DNA from: Mercenaria mercenaria | Taxonomy: Eukaryota > Mollusca > Bivalvia > Venerida > Veneridae | DNA: 64,000 bases | Assembly (NCBI RefSeq): GCF_021730395.1 | Contig: NC_069377.1 | Location: 45,276,501-45,340,500, forward strand | Direction of reading: 5' to 3' | Shown: positions 48,465-61,456 of the stretch, in pieces | Position numbering within the stretch: the first letter of the stretch is position 1 | Layout of the letters: each line of letters opens with the position of its first letter | The notes under the pieces: model-generated | Seen by the model: the letters and a program-made list of their open reading frames with translations, nothing else | Told to the model about the DNA's origin: nothing | Databases searched by the model: none | Position numbers and translations under genes: made by a program

Positions 48465-48631
48465 TTTAATTCTGTTTTGAATTATTTTACAAAGAAAACA
48501 AAATTTACGTGTTTTCAAAAGAAACTGATTGTATTAAACGTTGCCAGAAAGTTTAAGAAAAATTCATAATTGGTGATAAAAACTATACATACACGTACGA
48601 AATGTTAACATGACGCAGTAGAAGCCATAAA

Positions 48632-48868
48632 TGAGCCGTGCCACGGGAAAACCAACATAGTGGGTATGCGACCAGCATGGATCCAGACCAGCCTGCGCAT
48701 CCGCGCAGTCTGGTCAGGATCCATGCTGTTCGCTAATAGTTTCTCCAATTCCAATAGGCTTTAAAAGCGAACAGCATGGAGCCTGACCAGACTGCGCGGA
48801 TGCGCAGGCTGGTCTGGATCCATGCTGGTCGCATACCCACTATGTTGGTTTTCTCATGGCACGGCTCA
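48632..48868. mobile_element. Palindromic MITE, copy 3
   Basis: 237 bp, same length and layout as copy 2, ends TGAGCCGTGCCA and its inverse. The target duplication is unclear: the flanks share only AA. Confidence 0.85.
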
Positions 48869-49219
48869 AATGTATAACTGATCAATGTATGGTTGTAACT
48901 GCTGAATATTTTGAGCAAGTACATGCAGACGTATTTCTGAAAATGTAACTTTTTTTAGGAAGTATATAGCTGTCCAAAATATACAGATCAACATGGCATA
49001 AACTTCAACTGTTTTAGCTAGCTGGTCTAAGTTTACATAGGAAAAATTCACGGAGTTAGGGAGTTACGAGTTGCCGCCGCTGACTACAAATATCTGAAAG
49101 TGCTTATATAAATGTATAAAACTTTGAAAAAAAAACTAAATAGTTCTCTACAAAAGGAAACAATCTTAAGCCTATAAATTTGGTATAGATGTCGGCCATA
49201 ATGTCATTATACTCTTCAT

Positions 49220-49365
49220 GTACCTGATCAAGAATCCCGCTCATGCCTGAATCAATGTCCTAAGAGCACCTGGGGTCTTCCTCCACCACACAAAGCTGGA
49301 AAATGCCACATGACCTTAATTTTGTTGGTGTGGCTGTAAACCTAAAAACACAAATAAAGCTGCTA
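49220..49365 (+). mobile_element. V-SINE/RUDI-like SINE fragment
   Basis: CCCGCTCATGCCTGAATCAA, GAGCACCTGGGGTCTTCC, AAAGCTGGAAAATGCCACAT, then TGTGGCTGTAAACCT and an A-rich tail. The tRNA head is missing. Confidence 0.55.
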
Positions 49366-49399
49366 TACAACAAGATCTGTCTGTAAAACACGTATACAT

Positions 49400-49970
49400 A
49401 ATGCTCTGTCCCATTTTCAGGCTACAGATCAGCTTGACTTTTGACCTACTGAACCTTAAAACAAAAGGGGTCATCTACTGACCACAGGCAGCCGTACAAT
49501 GAAATGTGTGGACGACTGTATGGCAAACCGTTTCTAGTTTTAAGTTCAGTGTAATTTTGACCTTATGTCTAGAAAAAGAAGTCATCTACTGACAACAGGT
49601 AGTTATGAAGTACAAAATCAGTAGGCCAAATGGTTCTCAACTCACCATTTTCAGTCTCCAGGTCACTATGACATTGCCCTTTGACCTACTATTAACGATA
49701 GGGGTCATCTACTAACAACAGGCAATGATCCTATGACGTTTGACAACTATAGGACGAAGTATTCTCTACTTATTGGACGGAAACCAATATCAGCTTTTAT
49801 TTAATGGGTACCTTGACCTTGGCATACTGACACCTAAACAATAGGGGGGCATATACTGACCAAAGGCACTCATCCTTTTGACTGCAAAGGTCCTTAGTGG
49901 AAACCATTGTCAGCCTTGAGGTCACTGTAACCTTGACCTTTGAACTAAACCCAACAAAAAACAAAAACAA
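49400..49970. repeat. Degenerate tandem repeat, units of about 130-180 bp
   Basis: Recurring phrases GGGGTCATCTACT, GACAACAGGCA and GGTCACTGTAACCTTGACC. It lies between a SINE fragment and the element at 50116. No coding capacity. Confidence 0.55.
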
Positions 49971-50115
49971 GGCTATTATACAGCAAATGCAGTTAGTAAA
50001 ACACGTATGACGCCCTTGATGTTCTGTCCCATTCTCAGTTCCGAGATTACCTTAAAATTTGACCTACTGATACTCGCTCTACCTAATTAGGAGGATTTAC
50101 CAATGAAACCCCAGA

Positions 50116-51716
50116 ACATGAGGGCCAAGATGGTCCTAGGTCGCTCACCTGAGTAACACACCATGTTTCACCTAGTAGTTTCATGGAGCCAAATATTCTG
50201 ACTAATTTCCATTAAGATTGGACCAAAAACGTGGTTTTCTTGAGTGTAAACAAGCATTTTATTTTATTTGACCTAGTGACCTAGTTTTTGACCCCACATG
50301 ACCCAGATTTAAAATCATCCAAGACAACATGATAAACATTCTGACCAAATTTTATGAAGAAAGAATTAAAAATGTGCCCCCCCCCCCTCCCCAGGATGTA
50401 AACAAGCTTATTCTTTTATTTGACCTGGTGACCTAGTTTTTGGTCCCACATGACCCAGATAAAATTCATCCCAGATTTCATGCAGACAAACATTCTGACC
50501 AAGTTTCATGCACATCAAATGAAAAATGCAGACCATATTGCATGCACAAGGTTTTTCTTTGATTTTAACAGGCGACTTAGTTTTTGACCCCAGATGATCC
50601 AGATTCGGACTTCGGCTACAGATCATCAAGATCATCATTTTGACTAAGTTTCATGAAGATACGGTCATAAACGTGGCCTCTGGAGTGTTATCATCAAGCT
50701 TTTCCTTTGATTTGACTGAATGACCTCACTTTTTGACCCTACATGACCCCATATGAACTACCCCATCTGAACTTGACCTAGAGGTCATCAAGACAAACAT
50801 TCTGACCAATGCTCACGAGTTTGAAACTTAAATTGTGGTCTCTTAAATGTTAACAAGATTTTCATTTCATCCGGCCTATTGACCTAGTTTTTGACCCCAC
50901 ATGACCCAGTTTCGAACTTGACCTAGAGATCATCAAGACAAACATTCTGACCAACTTTCGTAAAGATTGAGTTACAACTGTGGCCTCTAGAGTGTTCACA
51001 AGCTTTTTCTTTGATTTAACCGGGTGACCTAGTTTTTGACCCTACATGACCTAGATTAAAACATGACCTAGAGATCATAAAGACAAACATTCTGACCAAA
51101 TTTCCTTTGATCTGGCCTAGTGACCTAGTTTTTGTTCCCACATGACCCAGTTTCAAACTTGACCTAGAGGTCAACAAGACAAACATTCTGACCAATTCTC
51201 ATGAGTTTCAAATTTAAATTGTGGTCTTCAGTGTTAACAAGATTTTCCTTTGATCTGGCCTAGTAACCTAGTTTTTGACCCAACATGACCCAGTTTCAAA
51301 CTTGACCTACAGATCCTCAAGACAAACATTCTGACTAAGCTTCATAAAGATTGAATCACAACTGTGGCCTCTAGAGCGTTCACAATCCGGGTAACCTGGT
51401 TTTTGAACTCACATGACCCAGATTCGAACTTGACCTAGAGATCATTAAGACAAACATTCTGACCAAGCTTTATAAAGATTGAGTCACAACTGTGGCCTCT
51501 AGTGTTCACAAGCTTTTCCTTTGATCTGGCCTGCTGACCTAGTTTTTGACTCCACATGACCCAGTTTCAAACTTGACCTACAGATCATCAAAACAAATAT
51601 CCTGACTAAGTTTCATAAAGACTGTGGGGCCTCTAGAGTTTTCACAAAGCAAATGTTGATGGACGACAGACGCCCGACATTGACCAGTTACAATACCTCA
51701 CCTTGAGCACTTCGTG
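50116..51716 (+). mobile_element. Tandem-repeat-cored element, about ten units of roughly 155 bp
   Basis: Starts ACATGAGGGCCAAGATGGTC (hairpin), then CTCACCTGAG. The core phrase CTAGTTTTTGACCCCACATG, then AAGACAAACATTCTGACCAA, repeats many times. The end is ATGGACGACAGACGCCCGAC and CTCACCTTGAGCACTTCGTG; the final hairpin arm is lost. Confidence 0.65.
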
Positions 51717-51719
51717 TAC

Positions 51720-53978
51720 TATTGCCAAGTAATAAAAGTCCACTTCCTGGGGCATTTGTCATTTTTTCTGCCTATATATTGAACATTAACTGAAGAACCT
51801 ACATATTCTCTAGATAACCTATATTTTCCAAGTCAAGTTTCGTTGAATAATTTCTTCTACTCTGTAAGTTCACATAGGATATATCTTTTGTGAGTGACAG
51901 ATGGAGAAACACTGATGGCCAAATGGAGAAAATGGAATAAAGTAAATGTTCTCCACATTGTCTTCTACCTATTTATCAAATTTCCTGAAAAAAGTCTCCT
52001 TATCATTTTAAAGTTTTTTACCAAAGTCCATATTTCTGGACTATTTGTTGCCATAGCAACTATACTTGTTGGCTGTACATATTCTCCAGATTACAATCTA
52101 TCCATGTCTCAAGTTTCATGAATAAATCTCTGGTAACTTACTTTATTGTACTTTTTGTCATATTATTTTACTACTAGTTGCCAAAGCAACTTTCTTTTGC
52201 CTCTGTAACAGAATATAAGGATATGCATATCTTGCATATTGCTGTCCAACCATGTACAAAGTTTCATAAAAAAATATATTGTTCATCAGTCATTACAGGA
52301 TCACACTTTGAAATGAGAGACTTAGACAGGGAGTGAAGGGCGAGTGCCATAGGGGGGCACAAGTCGGCTTCAGTAAAATACCAGCAGGGGACTAACGAAC
52401 AGACATGAAAGTCCCAACCATATGTGCATGTTGATGATGTATATCCAAGTTTCATTTCAACTGGTTGGAAAGTGTTGGAGTTGAGTACACAAGTAGCCCG
52501 ACAGACATGCCAATATAGGTACAGTTCATACCCAATATACCTTAATAAGTATGATTTTAAAACTGGGGGCATAAAAACTTGTGCATTTCAAAATACAGCG
52601 ACAAACTTTTCCTAGAAGTATCCAAGGTTGAAAACTGCCATGCCATCATGTATTTTTGGCAAGAACAAATGACAATTAGACAGCACCACAATTGCTAAAA
52701 CATTGGAAATTACCTGTAATTCAGAAACTGATATTTTTTTAGCATCTAATATACCAGTGTTGGGAGTTATCTGAATAAAGCCACAAGTATTTTTAACATG
52801 TTTTAATTTCCCATATTTTACATCTTCATATATATATATAGTTGTTGGTGACAAAATTTGTTATTGATAAAACAAATGTATACTATCTGTATAAAGTACA
52901 AGTTTACATAACTATATAATAACAATTTGAGGTCAAAGTAATATTTTCTAACAACAACAAAAAGCTATATATAACTGCCAACTGAAACCAGGTTTTCAAT
53001 GTCTGTGGAAACCATTGTTTTATTTTAGTAAGTGACCTTGATATGAAGTACAATCCCAACCTTTGTCACAATACAGGCTATCTAAACACCAAATGTTGTG
53101 ACGATAGGTCTACCCAAATTTTTAGCAGGAACCATTTTCTATATTTAGCAACAGTACAAGAGTGATCCAAAATATAATCCCAACCTTTCTTTTGCTACAA
53201 GCTATCATCACACCAAGGTGAAAATGGTGAATGTAAACTAAAGATATTGCACAAAAACCATTTTTTTTTCTTCTTAGTAATAGTGGCACCAAATACAGGT
53301 AAAAACCAGTTCTGGGATTAGAACCACTATCTGTCTGCTACTCTCTAAAATTTCTACAGTACAAAAGACACAAAGACCAACACCTTAGCCCACTATGCAA
53401 TGGTGGAATTTTGAAAGTAGGCAGATTAATTACGTTATGTCGACTTAATAACCCCATATATAATCCCAACCTTGGTTTTTCTGTATGCTTCCTATAGGCC
53501 AAGATCAATTTTAATACATCAATCCAAACATAAGTTATTGGACAGAACTGTTTTTTTTTTTCAATTTCTATAAGCAGTAACCTTATCCTTGACTCCACTG
53601 ACCCAAATGCAATCCCAATAATGGTCTTATTAGCCAAGTTAACATAACAATATCTCAACCCAAACTGAACTTACTGAGTGGAAATGGTTTGTCAGATACC
53701 ACCTCCCTTCGAGTACAACAACATACCCCATTCTAGTAAATCAGTCTCTGTTTGAAAAACCTGATTCATAAAGTTCATTCAATATAATTATATTGCAATT
53801 ATTTTTTAACACAAACTGTGTAATTAATATTGCATAAAACATCTGGCTGATGATATTCATTTCTCAAACACTTCTCATGATATTCATAAAGGCACTTATT
53901 ATCACTTTCTGGGTTTTAAGCACGTGTAACATTTTCAAAATTACAAGCAAATTAAATAAAGTATACAAACCTTAATGA
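51720..53978. other. Degenerate repeats, no gene
   Basis: Fragments such as GTTGCCATAGCAACTATA / GTTGCCAAAGCAACTTT and AGGGCGAGTGCCATAGGGGG (about 52338) suggest remains of further tandem-repeat elements. Phrases with AATCCCAACCTT recur at about 53050-53600. No exon is supported. Confidence 0.45.
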
Positions 53979-55308
53979 AACAAGAGCTGTCCGTAAGACA
54001 GCCAAGCTTGACTATTCGAAATACTGTCACAGAAGCAGGAAATTATTACCCAAAATGTTAAATATCAAAAGAGTTTTAAGTTCGAAAGGGGACATAAATT
54101 GACCAAAATGCATATCAGAGTTATGGGACTTGATGCTATCAACTAGTTTTATAACCCCTAAGAAACATGTTAAGTTTCAATTCCATATCTGCATTAGTTT
54201 TGGAGAAAGTAACTTGCATGTAAAACTATAACCAGAATTTTCTAAGTCCAAAAGGGGGCATAATTTGCTCAAAATACATTTTATGAGTTACGGAACTTGA
54301 CCCAGTGAGGTTGGTAATTGACCTAGAAAAAGAATAAATAAGTTTCAAAGCTATATGCCTTTTGGTAATAGCTGTATGTATTTGCATGCAAAACTTGAAC
54401 CAGGATTTTACAAGTCCAAAAGGGGGCATAATTTGCCCAAAATACATGTCAGAGTTATGGGACTTGATTCTGTCAACTAGTTTTATAACCCCGAAGACAC
54501 ATGTGAAGTTTCAATTCAATATCTGCATTAGTTTTGGAGATAGTAACTTGCATGTAAAACTTTAACCAGAATTTTCTAAGTCCAAAAGGGGGCATAATTT
54601 GCCCAAAATACATGCCAGAGTTATGGGACTTGACAAAGGGAGGTAGGTAATTGATCTAGAAAAAGAAAAAATAAGTTTCAAATCTATATGCCTTTTAGTA
54701 ATAGCTGTATGTACTTGCATGTAAAACTTTAACCAGAATTTTCTAAGTCAAAAAGGGGGCATAATTTGGCCAAAATACATGTCAGAGCTATGGAACTTGA
54801 CCTAGTGAGGTAGGTAATTGATCTAGAAAAAGAAAAAATAAGTTTCAAATCTATATACCTTTTGGTAATAGCTGTATGTACTTGCACGCAAAACGTTAAC
54901 CAAAATTTTCTAAGTCCAAAAGGGGGCATAATTTGGCCAAAATGAAGGTCATAGTTATGGGACTTGCTGCTATCAACTAGTTTTATAACCCCGAAGACAC
55001 ATGTGAAGTTTCAATTCAATATCTGCATTAGTTTTGGAGATAGTAACTTGCATGTAAAACTTTAACCAGAATTTTCTAAGTCCAAAAGGGGGCATAATTT
55101 GCTCAAAATACATGTTAGAGTTATGGAACTTGACCCAGTGAGGTTGGTAATTGACCTAGAAAAAGAATAAATAAGTTTCAAAGCTATATGCCTTTAAATG
55201 ATAACTGTATGTACTTGCATGCAAAAACTTAACCAAGGTGTGACGCCGACGCCGACGCCAGGGTGAGTAGAATAGCTAGACTATTCTTTGAATAGTCAAG
55301 CTAAAAAT
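53979..55308 (+). mobile_element. Tandem-repeat-cored element, about seven units of roughly 167 bp
   Basis: Starts AACAAGAGCTGTCCGTAAGA (hairpin CTGTCCGTAAGACAG), then AGCTTGACTATTCGAA, the inverse of the 3' TTTGAATAGTCAAGCT. The core phrase TTCTAAGTCCAAAAGGGGGC recurs near 54240, 54412, 54577, 54745, 54911 and 55077. The end is GACGCCGACGCC, a hairpin, then CTAAAAATG. Confidence 0.75.
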
Positions 55309-55734
55309 GGCACAGTACTTTTCAAACATTACGTAATGCATAAAACATAGTACAGAATTCCAAAATTACAAACATATCACAATTTTTATGACTTCACAGT
55401 CTGAATAAAAAAAAAAAAAAATTCCTGAATTTCTGGTCACAACCATGAACACTTTACAGGAATGATCTAAATAGGAAAATGAATTTCTTCAGATTTTGAA
55501 AACACATTTTCTAATCTTCCATTCTAAGCATTAGGACTCCTTTAAAATGCAACTCCTAATATATACTTAATGGAATATTTTGATAAAAGCATGTTTACTA
55601 TCATTGTTGAATCACAACAAATAAATTATGCTTCCAAAGAAAGATCTTTTTTGATATATCTTATTGAACAACTTATTTTCTTGAGGTTTCATACAAGGAT
55701 ATTTTTCAGATATCGTCAGAAACCATTAATTCAA

Positions 55735-56726
55735 ACAAGACAGTCATGATGGCCCTAAAGAGTTATATAGTACCAAATAAATAGACATGGGTTGGCAGTG
55801 TGTGTGTGTGTTATGTGTGTGTGTGTTGGAGGTGGGGGAGGGGGGGTGTGAGGTGCGAACTTGGGTGGTAATTTGGGCAGGTAAGATTGTGAGCAGGACA
55901 GGTTGGGGAGTAAAGGGTGTTGTGCTTAAAGAAATCGTAGCATCAAAGGAAGATCTATATGAAATAATTTTGAATTCATGTAAGCATTTTCAGAAGACTG
56001 TTTTAAGTTTTCCATATTACAACATAGATTGCCCTCTGGTGTCAATATCTTTTATTAAACAGAACAATACAAAGGAATTTGGCACAGTCACTTAAGGAAC
56101 ATTGCTGTAAAATAATGTTGCAATCTGGACAGTTGGTGTGGGGAAGATTTTCAAACTTTTCCATAAAACCATACCAGTATAAGGGAAAACTAGCCCTACA
56201 GTCAGGAGACCATGCCTTTAAACAAAACATAATCTGAAATAATCTGGTACATGGTCACCTAAGGAATATTGTAATGAAATTATTTTAAAATTGGGCCAGC
56301 ACTCTCAGAGAAGAAAATTTTCCGAGTTCGCCATAAAGCCATATTGGGAAAACTAGGCCTGCCCTCTAGTGGCCATGTCTTTTTTGTAATAAAACAGAAT
56401 TATTTGAAAAAGTATGGTAGAGGATCACCATACTAACATATCAGTAAAATTACTTTAAAACCTGGTCAGCATTTTCTGTGGAGAACATTTCTAAACATTT
56501 TCCTTAAGGCTGCCCTAGCAGCCAGAATTCTGCATGGATGAAATAGATTTGAGGGAATCTGAATATGGACCAATAAAGAACATACCGGTGAAGTTTGGTT
56601 GAAATTGACTTGGTGGTTTAAGCTGATAGACCTTAAAAGAGTTGTGGACAATGAACAGATGAACATGGCCATCTAACGATTCTAAAGGCTTACCAGGAGC
56701 ATTCTGTGCCTAGGTGAGCTACTTAC
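55735..56726 (+). mobile_element. Degenerate tandem-repeat-cored element with an inserted (GT)n tract
   Basis: Starts ACAAGACAGTCATGATGGCC and ends near CCTAGGTGAGCTAC. The core shows about three diverged units (phrases AAAACTAG.CCTGCCCTCTAG, GTCACCTAAGGAATATT). A GTGTGT and GGGGG-rich tract lies at 55797-55850. Confidence 0.5.
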
Positions 56727-56729
56727 TGG

Positions 56730-58239
56730 GATACCTGGAAATAAGGTAAGACTTAAGTCTGTTTGGACTGGTCTATTATATGAGCAAACCCAATAAGTGA
56801 TCTTTTCTCAAAATTCAACCATTTCTCCTGGTCTGCAGTATTTGATTATTCATTTTGACAATACTTGTTACATTTGATGTGTATTGAAAATAGTTTTTTT
56901 AAACGCTAAATCTCAAATAAAGTATCACAGTGACTATTCATAAGTTTTTGTCCACTATTTTGGGGGGGAACTTTAAGCAGTTCATTAACAAAATTAAGAT
57001 CTGATATGCTGACTTATGAAAAGCCTGAAAACAATTTGTAGTCTTTACCCATTATATTCTACAAACAGCATAGAACATAATAAGGCTGCAACTTTTTCCC
57101 CAAAACTTTTCAAATGAACTTTTCAATCATCATCAATTTCAACCTCACTTGAATGAACTTTTTCAGATTGGGCACCAACTTCAACCTTATATAGTCCACA
57201 GCTTTTGTCACATCTATAGAAAAATATTTACTATTCAATATAAAGTCTGTAAACAAATTCACTTTATCAAGGTAAAGTTATGCATTACTTTAATTCATAT
57301 CACATCTGTAGTGACACTGGTTTACACATTTCTAACTTTCCAAATATGAAGTTTTGCTTTGATAGCCTTAATAGCAGTCACATACTCTGACATAATGTAT
57401 GTTATTCTTTAACAATTTGCTTAAACTTCCACGCTTTTGCAAAAAACACACACTTTCTCACATGTAGTTACATGTACATTAGGTGAGGTTCTGTTTCCAA
57501 ACATGTTGATCTCGCTCATTTTCTCTATCATGCTATGTGCAGCTGTTCTGGAGAAAAAGATATCATACATTAACCATATACAAAGTAATAAATATTAAGG
57601 CTGTTCTTGACAGTAGATTATCAGAAGGAAAAAAAAACTGAGTAGACACAATGCTGTTAGGTTAGAGACAGCACTGCAAACTTCACATCAGATTTCGAAG
57701 GATTGCTAGGATGTCTCTGCTAAAGAAAAGAGTTAAACAGAACTGCCAAAACTCCATATCAAGTTAGTTAAGGTTCAACAGATACAAAGAGACTGACTTG
57801 AACAATGTCAAACAGAGATCTTTTTAAGCATTTAAAAGTTGGGATTTGTTCATTTTGTCTTGTACTCATAGCCACCAACGATAATTTGTATGGACGATTC
57901 CTCCAGAAAACTGCTTGCAATTATTTTACTGGGAATATGGTGCAGGATACATAAACATTCACATTCCAAATGCTTCCCTGGTTCTTTAGCATGAAAGGCG
58001 TACAGCAACCATATATATGGGACTCTTATCCCAGTCTTAGTAATTTTACTCTGAGGAGTAGGGGACAGAACTCATGACCCCTGGTTTCATAGCCAGCCAG
58101 TGTTACCATCAGAAAAAAGTGACTGCTCTAAGCTCATTCACTGCTACAAGATTGGCTTCATTCATATAAAACCAATAGTGTTCTAATTACACCTCTTATC
58201 AATGGCCTGTGCACACAAAAAAACTATACAACTTTACCT
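56730..58239. other. No recognisable gene; 3' side of gene C
   Basis: AT-rich sequence. I see no further exon after the gene C stop at 58242-58240 and no clear polyadenylation signal for it. A tRNA-like stretch near 58070-58100 may be a SINE remnant. Confidence 0.4.
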
Positions 58240-61066
58240 TCAATCTCCTTCATTAACGAATATTAAGGAACCTTTCATAAAATCAGTATGTAAGTGATTT
58301 ACTTTGTGGGGAACATCATCTCCTTCGTACATTACATTATACACTGATTTTGGCTCGCCATCATTGCCTAAAACAAATTTAAAATGTATTTGGATATATA
58401 CAGCAAACAGTAAATCAGTGCAATAATGGATTCCTTTACACCACTTATGTCATGTTCTGGGAATATTCACACTTTGAGTTAGAAGATATAATATGACCTT
58501 AGAAAAATCAACCAAAACTCTTAATCTACTTCCTCAACATTCACATTTACTCATATTTCAGCTACATGTAATTACAAACAGAAAACATTAGACTATCTAA
58601 ACCTGTATTTATAAAACCAGTTAGGCATAATTTTTATTAAACTCTCCTGCCTATAAGAAGTTAAAACATAATTTACATATTCTCTACGTTAATGATAAAA
58701 CAGAAAAACAAGGAGCTGCGTTCAATAAACGCTTGATGCCCCTGGTGGCATCCTTGTCGGTACAAAGCAACCTAAGTCCAAAACGAGGTCAAGGTCAAAC
58801 TGAGGTCAGGTGATGTTTGAAGATGAGGAATGGTCACAGGTTACATCTGTATTAGTATCAATTCATTCTTGTAAACGGTGTTGATGCTAGACGAAACGGT
58901 CCGATTTGGTTAATCAAGAGATGGCCCATATAATGCAACCTAAGTCCAAAATGAGGTCAAGGTCAAACTGAGGTCAGGTGATGTCTGAAGATGAGGAATG
59001 GTCACAGGTTACATCTGCATTAGTATCAAGACATTCTAGTAAGGGGTATTGATGCTAGACGAAACAGTCCCATTTGGTTAACCTCGTACGGACGGACGAA
59101 CAGACGAACGAATGGTCGAACGGACAGGACAATCACTATATGCCTCCCGCATCAGTAGATGCCGGGGGCATAAAAATATTACGAACTTCTTGAGTAAAGC
59201 GCTACTTCAATACCTTCGACAACATTCAGTACAACTCCTAAATACCACTTAGTCTTCTTTTTTCTCTTTGTTTCAAGACACCATTCATGCAAAATTTTTC
59301 TACCAACAAAGACCTACAATTTGAAAACATATACATTTATTCAACAGCACATTATAGTTTTATTTCTTTTTATCATCAAAGAATATTCAAACTGGACAAC
59401 CTGAAATATTACTCTAGTTATAATGCATTTTACAATTACTACATTTGCAGTAACATATCAGCAGATTCATTTTGTCAGCAAGAAATTACCTTGAATCAAG
59501 CATGACTATTTAATGAATAAATCACTATGGACAGTGTGAATGGATTTAACACTTTGGTTAAGGGCAATATTTCACTGGATCTTTCAACTAATTGTAGTCA
59601 ATGCAAACACTAATACCCAAGTAGTCAAACTTACTTGCCCGAGGTCTGAGGGCTAATTGTTTTGACTTTTGAGGCAACATTTATTGAAAAGGATGAAGGT
59701 TAATAGTCAAAGTGCCACAGAGAGACGAACAGTTTTGACTATTAACTGGTATAGTGTTTTATTACATGATATAAGGAATAAATTTCAACGTATATTCCCT
59801 CCAATTTTACTTATGCCAAGTAAACCAGTTTTTGCCAATTGTCTGATCAATAATGCAAGCTATGGAATGCAGGTACTTTATGTAAGGAGTTATGTTATAA
59901 CCATCATGTTCACAAAATTAAAAAGTTCCAGGACACTTTTAATTTTATGTTAAAGGCTCATAATGCCTTTGTTCAAAATGCGGCTGCCAAATTTTTCTAC
60001 TCTAATATGAACATAACATATATTTTATTCTTGTTACGTTCTATTTCCAATAAATGTATTCTCTAATATTTTCCAAAGGTTTGAATATTTGAACACAGTA
60101 GAAAGTTTTATTGAATCTGTTGTTTCTGATTACCTCCCTTTATGACTCTAACGGCAGAAGTTCATGATTGTTTCTGATTACCTCCCTTTATGACTCTAAC
60201 GGCAGAAGTTCATGATTGTTTCTGATTACCTCCCTTTATGAATCTAACGGCAGAAGTTCATGATTGTTTCTGATTACCTCCCTTTATGACTCTAATGGAA
60301 GTTCATTATTGTTTCTGATTCCCTCCCTTTATGAGTCTAACGGCAGAAGTTCATGATTGTGCAGTATTAAAAGTAGAGCTTTTACTTCCATATTATTATG
60401 CATAACATCGATTTAAACAGCTGTTTCATCTGTTTTTTAACATAAAATTTCAAATGTTATGTAACTTTAAAAACAGATAAGCAGCTATTCAAATACATAA
60501 CATACATAGAATTCATGGTTCAAACAAACCAACTAAGCAAAAAATTTTCATGGTTTTTTAAGAAAGGGCATCAAATTTCAAGACTTTAAGACTGTATGAA
60601 CCAGCGACTGAGATACAGTCATGGCTAAATGAACAATACTTTCAACAATATGTATGAACTTATACAGAAGAGGCCAAAAAGGGAGGAAATTTAAAACAAA
60701 TGATTCGATAATACTGTCTACTATATCAATGAATAATCAAACCTTTGAGATATATATATGCAAGTAAAATTTTTCTAAAAATTGGGTTTAACAAGAAACT
60801 GACAATTTATGTTCAAATCAAAAAATACTAAATAAACAAGAACATTATGGCCCTTTAACTTGTTAGCCAGTTTATGAACTGATAGTGAAACCGGTACTCA
60901 CATTTTCAGGTGTACATAAGGTCTGCTGTAATACAGTTTTGCTGGTACACTGGTGATCAGCTTGTGATGGTTCAACAATATGCTGTACATATTTACAGTT
61001 TTTTCTTCTATTTTTTCTCTCCTGACATGTTTTCTCTGACCCATTAACTGTTGTGACTTCATCAAA
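58240..61066 (-). CDS. Gene C (partial, 3' part): protein with C-terminal Tudor/Spindlin-like module
   Basis: Three minus-strand exons with good splice signals and matching phases: 61066-60902 (165 nt, phase 0-0), 59313-59214 (100 nt, phase 0-1) and 58367-58240 (phase 1, ending in TGA). The first encodes a basic Cys-containing stretch (QERKNRRKNCKYVQH). The second and third join as VGRKILHEW, TKWYLGVVLNVVEG and VYNVMYEGDD. The pattern is a conserved G-x-x-I-x-H-x-W, then K-W-Y-x-G-x-V, then Y-x-V-x-Y-E-G-D, which resembles Tudor/Spindlin (SPIN/SSTY)-type chromatin-reader repeats. The family call is by pattern only. 5' exons are not found and probably lie beyond the window or are too short to recognise. 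Intron 59213-58368 contains a tandem-repeat element. Confidence 0.6.
58708..59177 (+). mobile_element. Short tandem-repeat-cored element in gene C intron
   Basis: Starts ACAAGGAGCTGCGTTCAATA (hairpin GCGTT/AACGC), then TGATGCCCCTGGTGGCATC. The core is two units of about 150 bp (AAGTCCAAAACGAGGTCAAG). The end is a run of ACGGACGAACAGACG, a hairpin (TGCCTCCCGCATC / GATGCCGGGGGCA), then TAAAAAT. It finishes 36 bp from the donor of the gene C exon 59313-59214. Confidence 0.7.
60121..60358. repeat. 48-bp tandem repeat, five units
   Basis: The unit begins TGTTTCTGATTACCTCCCTT and continues ATGACTCTAACGGCAGAAG. Units start at 60121, 60169 and 60217. The fourth is shortened by a few bases. It lies in an intron of gene C. 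Confidence 0.85.
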
Positions 61067-61456
61067 CTGTAGTGAAGAGAAATAAAGATTTACTTTAATT
61101 TTGGAAATTTCAAGTAATTCAAGGGCCATAATTCATAACAGTGACTGGGGTAGTATGACTTTCATACTAAATGTACACTGACATTGATATTAACATACAA
61201 ATATAAAATATATAGTAAAACAAAGTCAGTTTTAGTAAATGGCAACCATATAATAAGAGCATTTGAAAAAAAAAATCAGCTTATTATATAATAATTATAT
61301 GTTATGAGAAATTTCTTAAATTTCATTATTCATGGTTTATTTGGGTTTTTTATGCGGCTGTTCTAGACACTTAAAAAATCTCTGGAAGATAATAAAAACA
61401 GCCACTACGATTATAATAGACCAAGAAGTTTTTATAAATAGTTAAAAGAAATTAAT

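Noticed and set aside
53338-53658. 106-aa minus-strand protein
   Set aside because: Lies in degenerate repeats, with no family pattern or splice signals.
55787-56095. 102-aa plus-strand protein starting MGWQCVCVLCV
   Set aside because: Its start is the (GT)n microsatellite and the rest is repeat-element core.
60121-60358. CRISPR-like direct repeats
   Set aside because: Head-to-tail units without spacers, in a eukaryotic intron.
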